DNA of 64,000 bases, from contig NZ_JACOPX010000001.1 in the NCBI RefSeq assembly GCF_015461835.1, positions 1 through 64,000 on the forward strand, read 5' to 3'. The position numbers and the translations under genes were made by a program. Positions 43,727-53,290 of this stretch are shown one piece after another. The stretch is from Pseudomonas neuropathica. GTDB lineage: Bacteria > Pseudomonadota > Gammaproteobacteria > Pseudomonadales > Pseudomonadaceae. Below the pieces are notes generated by a model. It was not told the DNA's origin. It made no database searches and was given only the letters and a program-made list of their open reading frames with translations. Position 1 is the first letter of the stretch. The number at the start of each line of letters is the position of its first letter.

Positions 43727-44692
43727 TTAACGGTGTTCTTCAGATTGGGTGTTTTCCAGCACGGTGACGGTCGCTGTGGTACCTGCACGCAGGCGATTTT
43801 TGCCGGCGTAGTCGCCATCGATCTCGATCCGCACCGGCACCCGCTGCGCGAGTTTCACCCAGGTGTAACTTGGATTGATGTTGGCCAGCAGCCGGCTGCC
43901 CGGTGCGTTTTCCCGGTCGGCAATGGCGAAGGCAATGCTTTGCACCGTGCCGCCGAACGTCTCCCCGCTCATCAATTGCACGCGTACCCGATCGCCCTCG
44001 CCGATTCGTGGCAGCTTGGTTTCTTCGAAATAACCACTGATGTAGAACGAGTCACTGTCGACCAGCGCCAACAAAGCACCGCCGCTCACCGCATAGTCAC
44101 CCTCACGGGTCAGGAGGTTGGTCACGTAACCGCTGACTGGGGACTCGACGCGGGTGCGCTGCAAATCCAGTTCGGCCTGGGTCAGTGCGGCAATCGCCAA
44201 CTGCACGTTCGCCTCTGCAAGGCCGAGATTGGCTTGATTACGCAGCAGATCCGCCTGGGCCACCGCCACATCGGTGCTGGACTTCTCCCACTCCTCCCCG
44301 GAAATCGCAAAACCCTGCTTGAGCGTACGCCGCCGACGTTCTTCGCTTTGCCGCTGTTTGAGCAAGGCTTCACTGGCAACAATGGCCGCTTGCGACTGCC
44401 CCAGCGTTGCCTTCGCCACTTCCACCGAACGTCGCGAGTGCTCTACCGCCAGGCGGTAGCGCGCCGGGTCGATCTCCATCAACAGCTGCCCCTTCTGCAC
44501 ATGCTGGTTGTCCTGCACCGCCAGACTGACAATACGCCCCGACACATCCGCCGACAGCGTCACCACGTCTGCCCTGACCCGGGCATCGCGAGTCCATGGC
44601 GCGCGCGTGTAATGTTCCCAGGCAAACCAGCCGAGTACGATCGCCAGCAACACCACCGCCAATGTAATCAATCGCGTGAATAGCACTTTCAA
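43727..44692 (-). CDS. HlyD-family efflux adaptor (AaeA/EmrA-like)
   Basis: Membrane-fusion protein of 321 aa and partner of the FUSC-type transporter. The first codon is probably TTG at 44692, 4 bases after the DUF1656 stop, with GGGAGC about 9 bases upstream; an in-frame GTG follows two codons later. One N-terminal transmembrane anchor (about 7-26) precedes TRDARVRADVVTLSADVSGRIV and a coiled-coil hairpin (about 85-165), then the barrel with YFEETKLPRIGEGDRVRVQ. It resembles AaeA, which exports aromatic carboxylic acids. Third gene of the FUSC-DUF1656-HlyD operon. Confidence 0.9.
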   Translation of the reverse strand: MKVLFTRLITLAVVLLAIVLGWFAWEHYTRAPWTRDARVRADVVTLSADVSGRIVSLAVQDNQHVQKGQLLMEIDPARYRLAVEHSRRSVEVAKATLGQSQAAIVASEALLKQRQSEERRRRTLKQGFAISGEEWEKSSTDVAVAQADLLRNQANLGLAEANVQLAIAALTQAELDLQRTRVESPVSGYVTNLLTREGDYAVSGGALLALVDSDSFYISGYFEETKLPRIGEGDRVRVQLMSGETFGGTVQSIAFAIADRENAPGSRLLANINPSYTWVKLAQRVPVRIEIDGDYAGKNRLRAGTTATVTVLENTQSEEHR

Positions 44693-44696
44693 GGCA

Positions 44697-44897
44697 TCAG
44701 GCTCCCATCAGCAAAATCAGCGTGGCACACACACAGGCATACAAGGCGCCCTCGAACAGCGCCTCATGCCAGACCAGACGCAACACGCCCAGACGCCGCA
44801 ATCCCCAGTCCAGCAGCATGAATATCGGGATGGCCAACAATAGCGCCTGAGCGATGGGCGGCAGATAGACACCGCCAATCTCGAAATCAATGGGCAA
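44697..44897 (-). CDS. DUF1656 small membrane protein (AaeX-like)
   Basis: A 66-aa inner-membrane protein with two predicted helices (YLPPIAQALLLAIPIFMLLDW and ALYACVCATLILLMG). The TTG at 44897 is the likely start: AAGGAG lies 9 bases before it and the family's usual opening (PIDFEIGGVYLPP) follows at once. This start makes the gene overlap the FUSC stop by 11 bases. AaeX-type proteins accompany FUSC transporters and HlyD adaptors; their exact role is unknown. Confidence 0.85.
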   Translation of the reverse strand: MPIDFEIGGVYLPPIAQALLLAIPIFMLLDWGLRRLGVLRLVWHEALFEGALYACVCATLILLMGA

Positions 44898-47034
44898 GGG
44901 CGGCTTCTCCTTCCGGAACAGAATGCTGGATGGCGTCACCATGGCGCTGCAGGAATGACACCACGATCAGCAGGGCCACGCGCATACGAAACAGCGACCA
45001 CACATGCTCATGGCTGGCGACATGCAATTCATCCAGCTCGTCGCCCAATGTGTGCAGGGTGGCCAGCAATGGCGCCAGTTGAAGGTCCTGCCGCCCGGCG
45101 ACAAAGCGCCCGGTCTTGCGCACGGCCGAAGCCAGACGCTGATTGAAAGCGTCCGTCAGCAATGCATTGTTGTGTGCCTGCTGCCGCAATTGATGCATCG
45201 CTACACCCAGAGCTACGCAAGCCAGGCTGATTTCATACAGTTGCTGCATGGGCCGGCTGTTCACCGCCGGCAGCAGGCCGAGCATGCTGGTCAGGCGATC
45301 GACCATGCGGCTTTCAAAGGCAAACTGTTGCTCATCGGTCGCGGGGGCTTTGGTCAGCGCATACACCTGCTCGCGCGCTTCGTTATACAAACGGCGAAGG
45401 CGCCACGCCGGACGAAACGGGAAAATCCACGCGTAAACGATCAGGGCAAGCATGGCCGCACTGACGTAGGCGCCGGCAAATTCGAACCATTGAATCGCCG
45501 TGTTCTGCCCGGTACCAACATTCTGCGGACCGAGCATCAGGAAACTCGACAACCCCAGCCCCATGCCGATCCCCGCTGTCGCCGGGCTGGCCAGACCGAT
45601 TGCGATCACATACAGCAGCGGCGCCAGCAGCATTGCCAGCAGCTCGAAATCACTGATCGCCGGCACCAGCATGAATTGGTAGAGCGCCGAAACCACCAGC
45701 GCCAGCCCCAGGCCACGGGCGTAACTCTGCGCGGCCATCAGCGGGCGCGGGAACGTTGCCATCAGCGAGCAGAGGATTCCCACCAGAATCATCCCGCCTC
45801 GCGCGCCGTCCCACGCGGTTTCGATCCAGATCAATCCGGCGACCAGCAGCGCGGTGAACGCACGGATCGCATTCATCGACGCCAGGGTGAAATCCAGATG
45901 CAGAGGGCTGACCTGACCGCGATAAAGACAGCTGGCCTCACGCCCTTCCTGAATCGCATCGCTCAGCTCAAGGACTTGCTCCAGTTGCTGCAACAGCCGC
46001 GCCTGTTCCCAGCGCAGCGCCCAGGCCAGCGAGCGCAAGGTGGCGCTCATGTTTTCAGTCAACTGCTCGGCCTGATACGCCAACGCCTCGAACTGTTGTT
46101 GCAGCTTGACGAAGTGCTGGCGTGCGGGTTCGGGCAACGCTCGCCCCTGCTCCGCCAACTGGTCGAGCAGCGCCAGTTCTTCGGCGCGCAAGCGCTGGAT
46201 GTCCACCGGCAGATCGCCTTCCCAGCGTTCGGTAAGCAGTTCGCGCTGATGACGTAATGCGGTCAACCGAGAGGTCAGCAGCATCAGTTGGTTGCCCAAC
46301 AGCAGCACCAGATGGCTGGCGCTGCGCAAGCGCGGCGCATCGAAATACAAGTGCCGCCGCAGGCCTTCAAGGGCGCTGATCTCGCCGAGCAGTTGCATTT
46401 GCCGGCGCTGGAACTCCGCTTCGCTTTCTTCCGTACGAAGCACGGCGGCGGCATGGCTGGCGGCCAGTTTGATCACCTGATCGACTTTGGCGAAATACCC
46501 CTTGGCCACCGCTTGTGGGCGCGCCGTCAGCAGACTGACCACACATACACACGCCACGGCCAGCAAGGTTTCCGTGACGCGGGTTACCGCCAACAGAAAC
46601 GTGCCGTCCTGGTCGGGAATTGCCAATAGCGCCACGACCACAGCGGTGTAACCACTGAGTACAAACGCTTGCGAGCTGGTGTAGCGCAGCAACGTGCCGC
46701 CGGCCGTGCACAGCGCCAGCCACAGGGCCAGGGTGGTAATGAATGGCAGCGGGGCCTGGGGAAAGATCGCCATGATCACTACTGCCACCGCTGCCCCAAG
46801 CGTCGTGCCGATCACCTGGCCGAAACTGCGTGCCAGCGCCATCCCGGCCAAGGGCTGGCTGACAATGACCACCGCCATGATCGACCACTTGGGCTGATCG
46901 AGATCGAACAGAAACGCCAGATACAGCGTCAGCAACCCCGCCGCAATGGTTCGCAGGGCAAACAGCAGGACGGCCTGACCAGGGTGAATCACGGCCTTGA
47001 AGTAATTGAACAGGGCTTGCATGGGCACACTCAT
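44887..47034 (-). CDS. FUSC-family efflux transporter (AaeB-like)
   Basis: Inner-membrane transporter of 715 aa from the ATG at 47034 (MSVPMQALFNYFKAV); a longer frame to 47121 would need a TTG with no clear ribosome site. It shows the family's two membrane blocks (about residues 18-170 and 365-500), each with five or six helices, and two cytoplasmic helical domains. The block openings ALRTIAAGLLTLYLAFLFDL and AIRAFTALLVAGLIWIETAW are typical. With the DUF1656 and HlyD partners it should form an AaeAB-like pump for aromatic acids or related toxic organic acids. No dedicated LysR regulator (aaeR) is adjacent. Confidence 0.9.
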   Translation of the reverse strand: MSVPMQALFNYFKAVIHPGQAVLLFALRTIAAGLLTLYLAFLFDLDQPKWSIMAVVIVSQPLAGMALARSFGQVIGTTLGAAVAVVIMAIFPQAPLPFITTLALWLALCTAGGTLLRYTSSQAFVLSGYTAVVVALLAIPDQDGTFLLAVTRVTETLLAVACVCVVSLLTARPQAVAKGYFAKVDQVIKLAASHAAAVLRTEESEAEFQRRQMQLLGEISALEGLRRHLYFDAPRLRSASHLVLLLGNQLMLLTSRLTALRHQRELLTERWEGDLPVDIQRLRAEELALLDQLAEQGRALPEPARQHFVKLQQQFEALAYQAEQLTENMSATLRSLAWALRWEQARLLQQLEQVLELSDAIQEGREASCLYRGQVSPLHLDFTLASMNAIRAFTALLVAGLIWIETAWDGARGGMILVGILCSLMATFPRPLMAAQSYARGLGLALVVSALYQFMLVPAISDFELLAMLLAPLLYVIAIGLASPATAGIGMGLGLSSFLMLGPQNVGTGQNTAIQWFEFAGAYVSAAMLALIVYAWIFPFRPAWRLRRLYNEAREQVYALTKAPATDEQQFAFESRMVDRLTSMLGLLPAVNSRPMQQLYEISLACVALGVAMHQLRQQAHNNALLTDAFNQRLASAVRKTGRFVAGRQDLQLAPLLATLHTLGDELDELHVASHEHVWSLFRMRVALLIVVSFLQRHGDAIQHSVPEGEAALAH

Positions 47035-47192
47035 CGAAGCGACTTCTGCAAGCGTAGACACTGCAACGAAAGCCTGACGGGTAACTGAGTCGACGCAGTT
47101 TGTAGGGCGATTCGCATGCAAGAGTTTGACTCATGGCCGAAGCTGACCGAAGCTTGCCGCTCTGCTCAAGAACGCCTGTTTCGGAAACCTGC

Positions 47193-48248
47193 ATGCCTCA
47201 GTCTCGCCGCTACTTGCTTATCAGCCTGGGCCTTGTGCTTGTCGTCATTGTCGCGTGGTTGTCCGTGCGCAGCACCGTGCCGGTCATACCTGATGCGATC
47301 AAACACGGCTATAGCGAGGCGTTGGATGCCGCGCGCAAGGGGCAACCGGGCGCGGCGCGTCAGTTGTATCAACAACTGGGCCGTCCGGACATTTCGGTCA
47401 AGCGCCGCGTGTGGCTGCATGGCGAGCTGCCTAACTACCCGAGTCCACAGGCGTTGAAGCTGGCCGACACAGACCTGCAAAACGAATCCCCCGCCGTGCG
47501 GCTGGCGGCGATCAAAAGCGTGGTCGGACTGGTGCCGGGCGGGCAACGAAGCCTGTTGCTCGGGCCAATGCTCGAGGATGAGGATCAAACTGTTCGCTTC
47601 GCCGCGATCAACGCCCTGCTCGGTTTGACCCCGGATGAGCTGGGGCTGTATTTCGCGCCGCTGCAACAAGCGATCGACGGTTGGGAGCAAACGCTCAAGG
47701 CACTGCCGGAAAGCGCTGCCAACTACGCCCAACTGGCCCGACTGCATCTGCACAACGCCGAACTCAAGGAGGCACAGGTTGCGCTTGAGAATACCCTGCG
47801 CATGGATCCCGGCAATCTGCAGGCGCTGGTGATGCAGATTGATGTCCTCGATCGCCAGGGCCAAACCGATGCCGCCCGCCAATTGCTGGGCCAGCAACTC
47901 AAGGCACAACCAGACTCGGCTTATCTGCAACACGCCTTGGGCCTTTGGCTGTTGCACCACGATCAGCGCGAATACGCCCTGCTCGGTTTGTCCAAAGCCG
48001 TGGAGCTTGAGCCGGACAACAAGGATTATCGCTACGACCTCGCCACCACCCTGCACAGCGCCGAAGAACTGGAAGCGGCGCAGAAGCAGCTGCAGGAAAT
48101 CGTCCAGCGCCACCCCGCCGACCGCAAGGCGCGGGTCTTGCTGATCAATTACTGGAAGGAAAGCGGACAACTGCAGAATGTGCAGATCCTGCTGGCGCAA
48201 CTGGAGCAGCTGAACCCGGATGATCCTGCGTTACAGCAAGGTCTCTGA
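47193..48248 (+). CDS. Membrane-anchored TPR/HEAT-repeat protein
   Basis: A 351-aa protein starting at the ATG at 47193, which gives a proper N-terminal membrane anchor (RRYLLISLGLVLVVIVAWLSV); a frame opening at 47133 would put 20 unrelated residues before it. After the anchor come a short HEAT-like segment (about 80-150, AVRLAAIKSVVGL and TVRFAAINALLGL) and tetratricopeptide repeats (about 165-345, for example ANYAQLARLHLHNAELKEAQ). Such proteins act as scaffolds on the periplasmic side. It is divergent from the FUSC operon and alone; the function is unknown. Some Pseudomonas relatives are paired with cytochrome c-type partners, but there is none here. Confidence 0.75.
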   Translation: MPQSRRYLLISLGLVLVVIVAWLSVRSTVPVIPDAIKHGYSEALDAARKGQPGAARQLYQQLGRPDISVKRRVWLHGELPNYPSPQALKLADTDLQNESPAVRLAAIKSVVGLVPGGQRSLLLGPMLEDEDQTVRFAAINALLGLTPDELGLYFAPLQQAIDGWEQTLKALPESAANYAQLARLHLHNAELKEAQVALENTLRMDPGNLQALVMQIDVLDRQGQTDAARQLLGQQLKAQPDSAYLQHALGLWLLHHDQREYALLGLSKAVELEPDNKDYRYDLATTLHSAEELEAAQKQLQEIVQRHPADRKARVLLINYWKESGQLQNVQILLAQLEQLNPDDPALQQGL

Positions 48249-48379
48249 AGTACTTTTGACCGCTCGTTGGACACATCCGGCAAGGAATTTCGGAACTGCC
48301 ATCACGCCACAGGGTCAAGTTAATCAGGCCGCTCAATTAGTTGGCGGCCTCGCTTCCCTTAGTCATGAGAGGGCATTTT

Positions 48380-49882
48380 TTGTCTACTTCTAACGAGTTG
48401 ATCAGTGCGAAAGCCGCTACCGGCATTGTGGGTCTGGATGACATCCTGGCCGGTGGTTTGTCTCGCGGTCATGTTTTTTTGCTGGAGGGCGAACCCGGAA
48501 CCGGCAAAACCACGGTCGCTTTGCATTTTCTCCTGGCCGGCGCGAAAGCCGGCGAACGCTCGTTGTACATCACGCTCTCGGAAACCGAGCGCGAACTGAG
48601 GCAAGGGGCGTCGTCCCACGGCTGGACGCTGGATGACAACATCAAGATCTTCGAGCTGACGCCCCCGGAAAGCCTGCTCAATGCTGAACACCAACAGAGC
48701 CTGCTGTATTCCTCCGACCTGGAACTGGGCGAAGCCACCAAGCAGATTTTCGAAGCGGTCGAACGCTTCAAACCCACGCGTGTGGTGCTCGACAGCCTGT
48801 CGGAGATTCGTTTGCTGGCACAAAGCTCTTTGCGTTATCGCCGACAGATTCTGGCCATCAAGCATTACTTTGTGCGCTACAACGCCACGGTCCTGCTGCT
48901 TGACGACCTGACCACCGAATCCCTAGACAAAACCGTGCACAGTGTGGCCCACGGGGTGATCCGCCTCGAAGAGCTGACGCCTAACTACGGCGCCGAGCGG
49001 CGACGCGTGCGAGTGGTCAAGTACCGAGGCCAGAAATATCGCGGCGGTTTCCACGACTTCACCATCATGGGCGACGGCGTGCACGTGTTCCCGCGTCTGG
49101 TGGCGGCTGAACACCGTGGCGACTATGCGCGTTTGCAACTGTCCAGTGGCATCCCGGAAATGGACGCCCTGCTCGGAGGCGGCATCGAGACCGGCTCCAG
49201 CACGCTGATTCTCGGCCCTGCCGGTACTGGTAAATCGCTGATCTCGATGATCTTCGCCGCCGCTGCCGTGCTCCGTGGCGAGAAAGCCGCGCTGTTTATC
49301 TTCGATGAAGAACTGGGCCTGCTGTTTGAGCGCATGAAAAACATCGGCATCGACCTCAAGGCCCTGCAGGCGACCGGCAATCTGTTGATCGAACAGGTCG
49401 ACGCCGCCGAACTGTCACCGGGCGAGTTCTCCCACCGCGTGCGGCGCTGCGTCGATGAAGGTCAAATCAAAACCGTGGTTATCGACAGCATCAACGGCTA
49501 TCAGGCGGCAATGCCGGAAGAAAACGCGCTGGTGCTGCACATGCACGAACTGTTGCTGTACCTGAACCGCAAAGGCGCGGCGACGTTCATGACGGTTGCC
49601 CAGCATGGTCTGGTCGGCGACATGCAAGCGCCGGTCGACATTACTTATCTGGCTGACACGGTGATTCTGTTGCGCTACTTCGAAGCACTGGGCAAAGTCC
49701 GCCGCGCGATCTCGATCATCAAGAAACGCACCGGCAGCCACGAATCGACCATTCGTGAATACCGCATTTCCACGCAAGGCATGACCATCGGCGAACCGCT
49801 GGAAGCCTTTCAGGGTGTACTGCGCGGTGTCCCGACCTACCTCGGCGCGAGTAACCCGTTATTGCAGGAAGAGCGCTTGTGA
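48380..49882 (+). CDS. KaiC-like two-domain ATPase
   Basis: A 500-aa RecA-superfamily ATPase with tandem KaiC domains. A TTG at 48380 is the likely start because GAGAGGG lies 6 bases upstream; an ATG at 48365 has no ribosome site. Domain CI has Walker A GEPGTGKT (37-44) and Walker B VVLDSLSE; CII has GPAGTGKS (279-286), the acidic pair in FIFDEELG, and VVIDSING. The C-terminus (TIREYRIS) matches cyanobacterial KaiC. The CII phosphosites Ser431/Thr432 of KaiC align with Thr422/Tyr423 here (ITYLADTVILL). No kaiA or kaiB is near. The stop overlaps the start of a hybrid histidine kinase (TTGTGA), so a role in signalling through that kinase is likely. Confidence 0.88.
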   Translation: MSTSNELISAKAATGIVGLDDILAGGLSRGHVFLLEGEPGTGKTTVALHFLLAGAKAGERSLYITLSETERELRQGASSHGWTLDDNIKIFELTPPESLLNAEHQQSLLYSSDLELGEATKQIFEAVERFKPTRVVLDSLSEIRLLAQSSLRYRRQILAIKHYFVRYNATVLLLDDLTTESLDKTVHSVAHGVIRLEELTPNYGAERRRVRVVKYRGQKYRGGFHDFTIMGDGVHVFPRLVAAEHRGDYARLQLSSGIPEMDALLGGGIETGSSTLILGPAGTGKSLISMIFAAAAVLRGEKAALFIFDEELGLLFERMKNIGIDLKALQATGNLLIEQVDAAELSPGEFSHRVRRCVDEGQIKTVVIDSINGYQAAMPEENALVLHMHELLLYLNRKGAATFMTVAQHGLVGDMQAPVDITYLADTVILLRYFEALGKVRRAISIIKKRTGSHESTIREYRISTQGMTIGEPLEAFQGVLRGVPTYLGASNPLLQEERL

Positions 49883-51549
49883 CGGTCCAGGTTCCGCTGG
49901 CCGAACGGGCGCTGATTCTCGCGCCTGTGGGTCGCGACAGCCAGATTGCGCAGATGATCCTCAACGAGGCGGGTTACGGTGGAGTCGTCACTCCGAGTCT
50001 GAGTTCGTTGTGTACGGAACTGGAAATCGGTGCCGGTCTGTTGCTGGTCGCCGCTGAAGCGTTGCGCGGGCCGGAACTGGAAGCGCTGTTCCTGTATCTG
50101 GAAGAGCAACCTGCCTGGTCGGATCTGCCGATTGTGCTGTTGACCCATCACGGCGGCCAGGAACAGGGCCCCTCCTCGCGCCTCAGCGATCTGCTGGGTA
50201 ACGTGACGTTCCTTGAGCGACCGTTTCATCCGGCGACGCTGGTCAGTATGGTTTCCGCCGCATTGCGCGGCCGCCGACGACAATATGAAGCCCGCGACCG
50301 GCTGATCGATCTGAGTGAGAGCGAACGGCGCCTGCAATCGACCCTGGAAACCCTTGAGCAACAGGTCGAAGAGCGCACCGCACAACTGCGCCACAACGAA
50401 GAAGCGCTGCGCCAATCGCAGAAAATGGAAGCGGTCGGCCAACTCACCGGTGGTATCGCCCACGACTTCAACAACATGCTCACTGGCATCATCGGCAGTC
50501 TTGAGTTGTTGCGTCGACGTCTGGCCCGTGGTCGCACCGATGACCTCGACAGCCTGATCGATCTGGGCGTGACTTCGGCCAACCGTGCCGCCGGTCTGAC
50601 CCATCGCCTGTTGGCGTTTTCCCGTCGGCAGTCGCTCGATTCAAAAGCCGTGCAGATGAACACCCTGGTGCAGTCCATGGGCGAGTTGCTGCAACGCAGC
50701 CTCAACGAAAGCATTCAGCTGGACATGCGCCTCAACGACAATCTGTGGGTTGCGGAGGCGGATCCCAATCAACTGGAAAGCGCCCTGCTCAACCTGGTGA
50801 TCAATGCCCGCGACGCGATGCCCGACGGCGGCAAACTGGTGGTCGAGACCAGCAACCAGGTGCTCAAGCGCCAATTCACCGAGGCCTACAACAACCTCGA
50901 ACCCGGTGATTACGTGATGCTCAGCGTCACCGACAACGGCAGTGGCATGCCACAAAGTGTCATCAACCGTGCGTTCGACCCTTTTTTCACCACCAAGCCG
51001 ATCGGCCAGGGCACGGGACTGGGCCTGTCGATGATCTACGGTTTCAGCAAGCAGTCACGCGGCCATGTCTCGATCGACAGCGAGATCGATGAAGGCACCA
51101 CAGTGAGACTGTACTTGCCGCGCTTTCGCGGCGAAGAACTGGCCAGCCCCGTCCCCGATATTCCGCAATTGCCGGATGCGCTTGACGGCGAAACCGTGCT
51201 GATTGTCGAGGACGACCCGGCCGTGCGCGTGCTGGTTTGCGCAGTGCTCGGTGAGTTGGGTTATGCCTTTGTCGAGGCTTGGGATGCTGACAGCGCGGTG
51301 CCTATTCTGAACTCGACGCAGCGCATCGATCTGCTGATCAGTGATGTCGGTCTGCCGGGCATGAACGGTCGGCAACTGGCGGAGGTTGGTCGACAATATC
51401 GGCCAGGTCTGAAGGTCCTGTTTATCACCGGATACGCCGAGCACGCAGCGGTGCGTGGCGGGTTCCTCGATTCGGGGATGCAGATGATCACCAAACCGTT
51501 CACGTTTGACCTGCTGACCGCCAAGGTGCGGGAGATGATCAAGAGCTGA
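49879..51549 (+). CDS. Hybrid histidine kinase with C-terminal receiver
   Basis: A 556-aa cytoplasmic kinase whose GTG start overlaps the KaiC-like stop by 4 bases. Residues 1-130 form a receiver-like domain without the phospho-acceptor Asp pocket ([14 protein letters not shown]). A coiled coil (about 135-185) leads to the HisKA motif [11 protein letters not shown] with His195, then the HATPase boxes ([30 protein letters not shown]). The C-terminal receiver (438-555) keeps the acidic pocket VEDD and Asp489 ([10 protein letters not shown]). The HDFNN-type H-box marks the group with attached receivers common in light or stress signalling. The KaiC-like protein is its most likely regulatory partner. 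Confidence 0.9.
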   Translation: MTVQVPLAERALILAPVGRDSQIAQMILNEAGYGGVVTPSLSSLCTELEIGAGLLLVAAEALRGPELEALFLYLEEQPAWSDLPIVLLTHHGGQEQGPSSRLSDLLGNVTFLERPFHPATLVSMVSAALRGRRRQYEARDRLIDLSESERRLQSTLETLEQQVEERTAQLRHNEEALRQSQKMEAVGQLTGGIAHDFNNMLTGIIGSLELLRRRLARGRTDDLDSLIDLGVTSANRAAGLTHRLLAFSRRQSLDSKAVQMNTLVQSMGELLQRSLNESIQLDMRLNDNLWVAEADPNQLESALLNLVINARDAMPDGGKLVVETSNQVLKRQFTEAYNNLEPGDYVMLSVTDNGSGMPQSVINRAFDPFFTTKPIGQGTGLGLSMIYGFSKQSRGHVSIDSEIDEGTTVRLYLPRFRGEELASPVPDIPQLPDALDGETVLIVEDDPAVRVLVCAVLGELGYAFVEAWDADSAVPILNSTQRIDLLISDVGLPGMNGRQLAEVGRQYRPGLKVLFITGYAEHAAVRGGFLDSGMQMITKPFTFDLLTAKVREMIKS

Positions 51550-51569
51550 AAACGCTGAACGCTGAAACT

Positions 51570-51647
51570 TTAGGAGCTGCCGCAGGCTGCGATCTTTTGA
51601 TGTTGATGATCAAGATCAAAAGATCGCAGCCTGCGGCAGCTCCTACA
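51570..51647. repeat. REPIN copy D (TGTAGGAGCTG family)
   Basis: TTAGGAGCTGCCGCAGGCTG is matched by its inverse ending AGCTCCTACA, with GCGATCTTTTGAT and ATCAAAAGATCGC between; the centre is shorter than in copies A-C. It lies between the convergent hybrid kinase gene and the stand-alone receiver gene, outside the protease cluster. Confidence 0.85.
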
Positions 51648-51653
51648 CAGATA

Positions 51654-52031
51654 TCAGGCAAGCAATTCCTGAATCTTTTCCTGCAAGACATCCAGGTCGA
51701 ACGGCTTTTCCAGGATCGGTGCCTTGCGCGTGATCGGGCTGCCGGTTTCGCGGATTTCCTGCGGATAACCGCTGATGAAAATCACCTTCAGGTCCGGGCG
51801 CAATTTGACCGCCGGCTCGGCGATCTGCACACCGGAAATACCGCCGGGCAAACGGAAATCGGTGATCAACATGTCCAGATGTGGCTTGCTCGCAAGAATC
51901 TCGAACGCCTGCTCGCCGTTTTCGGCCTGTAACACGCGATACCCCTCCCCTGACAGGTAAGCCGTCAGGACCATCAAGATAACCGGTTCGTCCTCGACGA
52001 CGAGTACTACATCTTGTGCATCTGAGCTCAT
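51654..52031 (-). CDS. Stand-alone response regulator receiver
   Basis: A 125-aa CheY-like protein. The start at 52031 has AAAGG 7 bases upstream, and an earlier in-frame start at 52079 would overlap the kinase stop and lacks a site. Acidic residues VVEDE (12-14), the phospho-acceptor Asp58 (LITDFRLPGG) and Lys in LEKPF are all present. No output domain is attached. It is the last gene of the CheR-CheB-kinase chain, 44 bases after the REC-HK kinase, and is a likely phosphate partner of one of the nearby kinases. Confidence 0.9.
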   Translation of the reverse strand: MSSDAQDVVLVVEDEPVILMVLTAYLSGEGYRVLQAENGEQAFEILASKPHLDMLITDFRLPGGISGVQIAEPAVKLRPDLKVIFISGYPQEIRETGSPITRKAPILEKPFDLDVLQEKIQELLA

Positions 52032-52075
52032 GGGAAGCCTTTGTTCGGTCAATAGCTGCTGATACGACCGTACGG

Positions 52076-53290
52076 TCAATCAGAGGTTGCGTCGGATATG
52101 CCGTTTTCCTGAATTGGCAGACAAACGCGAAACAGGGCGCCTTCGTTGATTTCACTCTCGACGACGATGGAACCGCCATGGGCGGCGACGATCTGCTCGG
52201 AAATGAACAGACCCAGCCCGAGCCCGGCCACTACCGTCTTGGCGGAAACCCGTTCGAACTGTTGGAAAATACGCTTCTGATTCTCTTGGCTGATGCCGAT
52301 GCCGCGGTCCTGAACCTCGACCCGCGCCTCATCACCTTCACAGTAAACCCGCACCTGGATCGGGCTGCGACCACCATAGCGCAGAGCGTTGGTCAGCAGG
52401 TTGGTGACTACCTGCTCGATGCGGAACTCGTCCCAAAGGCCTTCTACCGGGGATGGCGCGGTAAACGACACTTCGGTTTCAGCGGCTTCGATCTGTTGTG
52501 CGAAGTTTTGCAGCAGGTTGCTCACCAATTGCACCAGATCGAAACGACTCGGTCGAATCGACAATTTGCCGGTGCGAATGCGCGACACGTCGAGCATGTC
52601 TTCGATCAGGCGGATCAGGCTTTTGATCTGCCGCTCATCGCGGTCGACCATCGCGTGCATCTTGTCGAGGGTGAACGCGGCGGCGTTGTCACGGGCCAGG
52701 TGCATCTTGCGCAACTGGGTTTCGAGGATCAGGCCGTTGAGCGGCGTCCGCACTTCGTGGGCAACGATCGACATGAAGTCATCACGCATGCGCACGGCCT
52801 GCTCCAGCTCCAGCTGGGTGTTCTGCAGTTGTTGCAGCAGCGCTTCCTGCTCGCGACGGGCCTGCTCCAGGGCTTCGAGCTGTTGCTTGAGCGCTTTGCT
52901 CTGGCGGTACAGATCGACGAAGACATTGACCTTGCTTTTGACCGCATGGATATCCAGCGGTTTGTGCAGAAAGTCCACGGCCCCGCTCTCGTAACCCTTG
53001 AACGCGTAATTCAGTTCACGGCCGGCGGCGCTGACGAAAATGATCGGGATATTCTTGGTTTTCTCGGTACCACGCATCAACTCGGCGAGTTCGAAGCCAT
53101 TCATGCCCGGCATCTGCACGTCGAGGATGGCCATGGCGAACTCATGTTGCAGCAACAACGACAGCGCTTCATCCGCCGATAGAGCTTTATAGACGGTACG
53201 GTCTTCGCGCTTGATCAGCGCTTCGAGCGCCAGCAGGTTCTCCGGCAGATCGTCGACGATCAGCAGTTTGGCTTGGATATTACTCAGCAT
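52076..53290 (-). CDS. REC-HK hybrid kinase
   Basis: A 404-aa cytoplasmic protein with an N-terminal receiver (Asp57 in MAILDVQMPGMNG; Lys in HKPLDI), a coiled coil (about 125-168), HisKA with His178 (SIVAHEVRTPLNG) and a HATPase (NLLTNALRYGG, VQDRGIGIS, GLGLGLF). Receiver-first kinases take phosphate from an upstream kinase and act as relay hubs. The ATG overlaps the cheB-like stop by 7 bases, and the gene lies between that gene and a stand-alone receiver. No membrane segment is present. Confidence 0.93.
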   Translation of the reverse strand: MLSNIQAKLLIVDDLPENLLALEALIKREDRTVYKALSADEALSLLLQHEFAMAILDVQMPGMNGFELAELMRGTEKTKNIPIIFVSAAGRELNYAFKGYESGAVDFLHKPLDIHAVKSKVNVFVDLYRQSKALKQQLEALEQARREQEALLQQLQNTQLELEQAVRMRDDFMSIVAHEVRTPLNGLILETQLRKMHLARDNAAAFTLDKMHAMVDRDERQIKSLIRLIEDMLDVSRIRTGKLSIRPSRFDLVQLVSNLLQNFAQQIEAAETEVSFTAPSPVEGLWDEFRIEQVVTNLLTNALRYGGRSPIQVRVYCEGDEARVEVQDRGIGISQENQKRIFQQFERVSAKTVVAGLGLGLFISEQIVAAHGGSIVVESEINEGALFRVCLPIQENGISDATSD

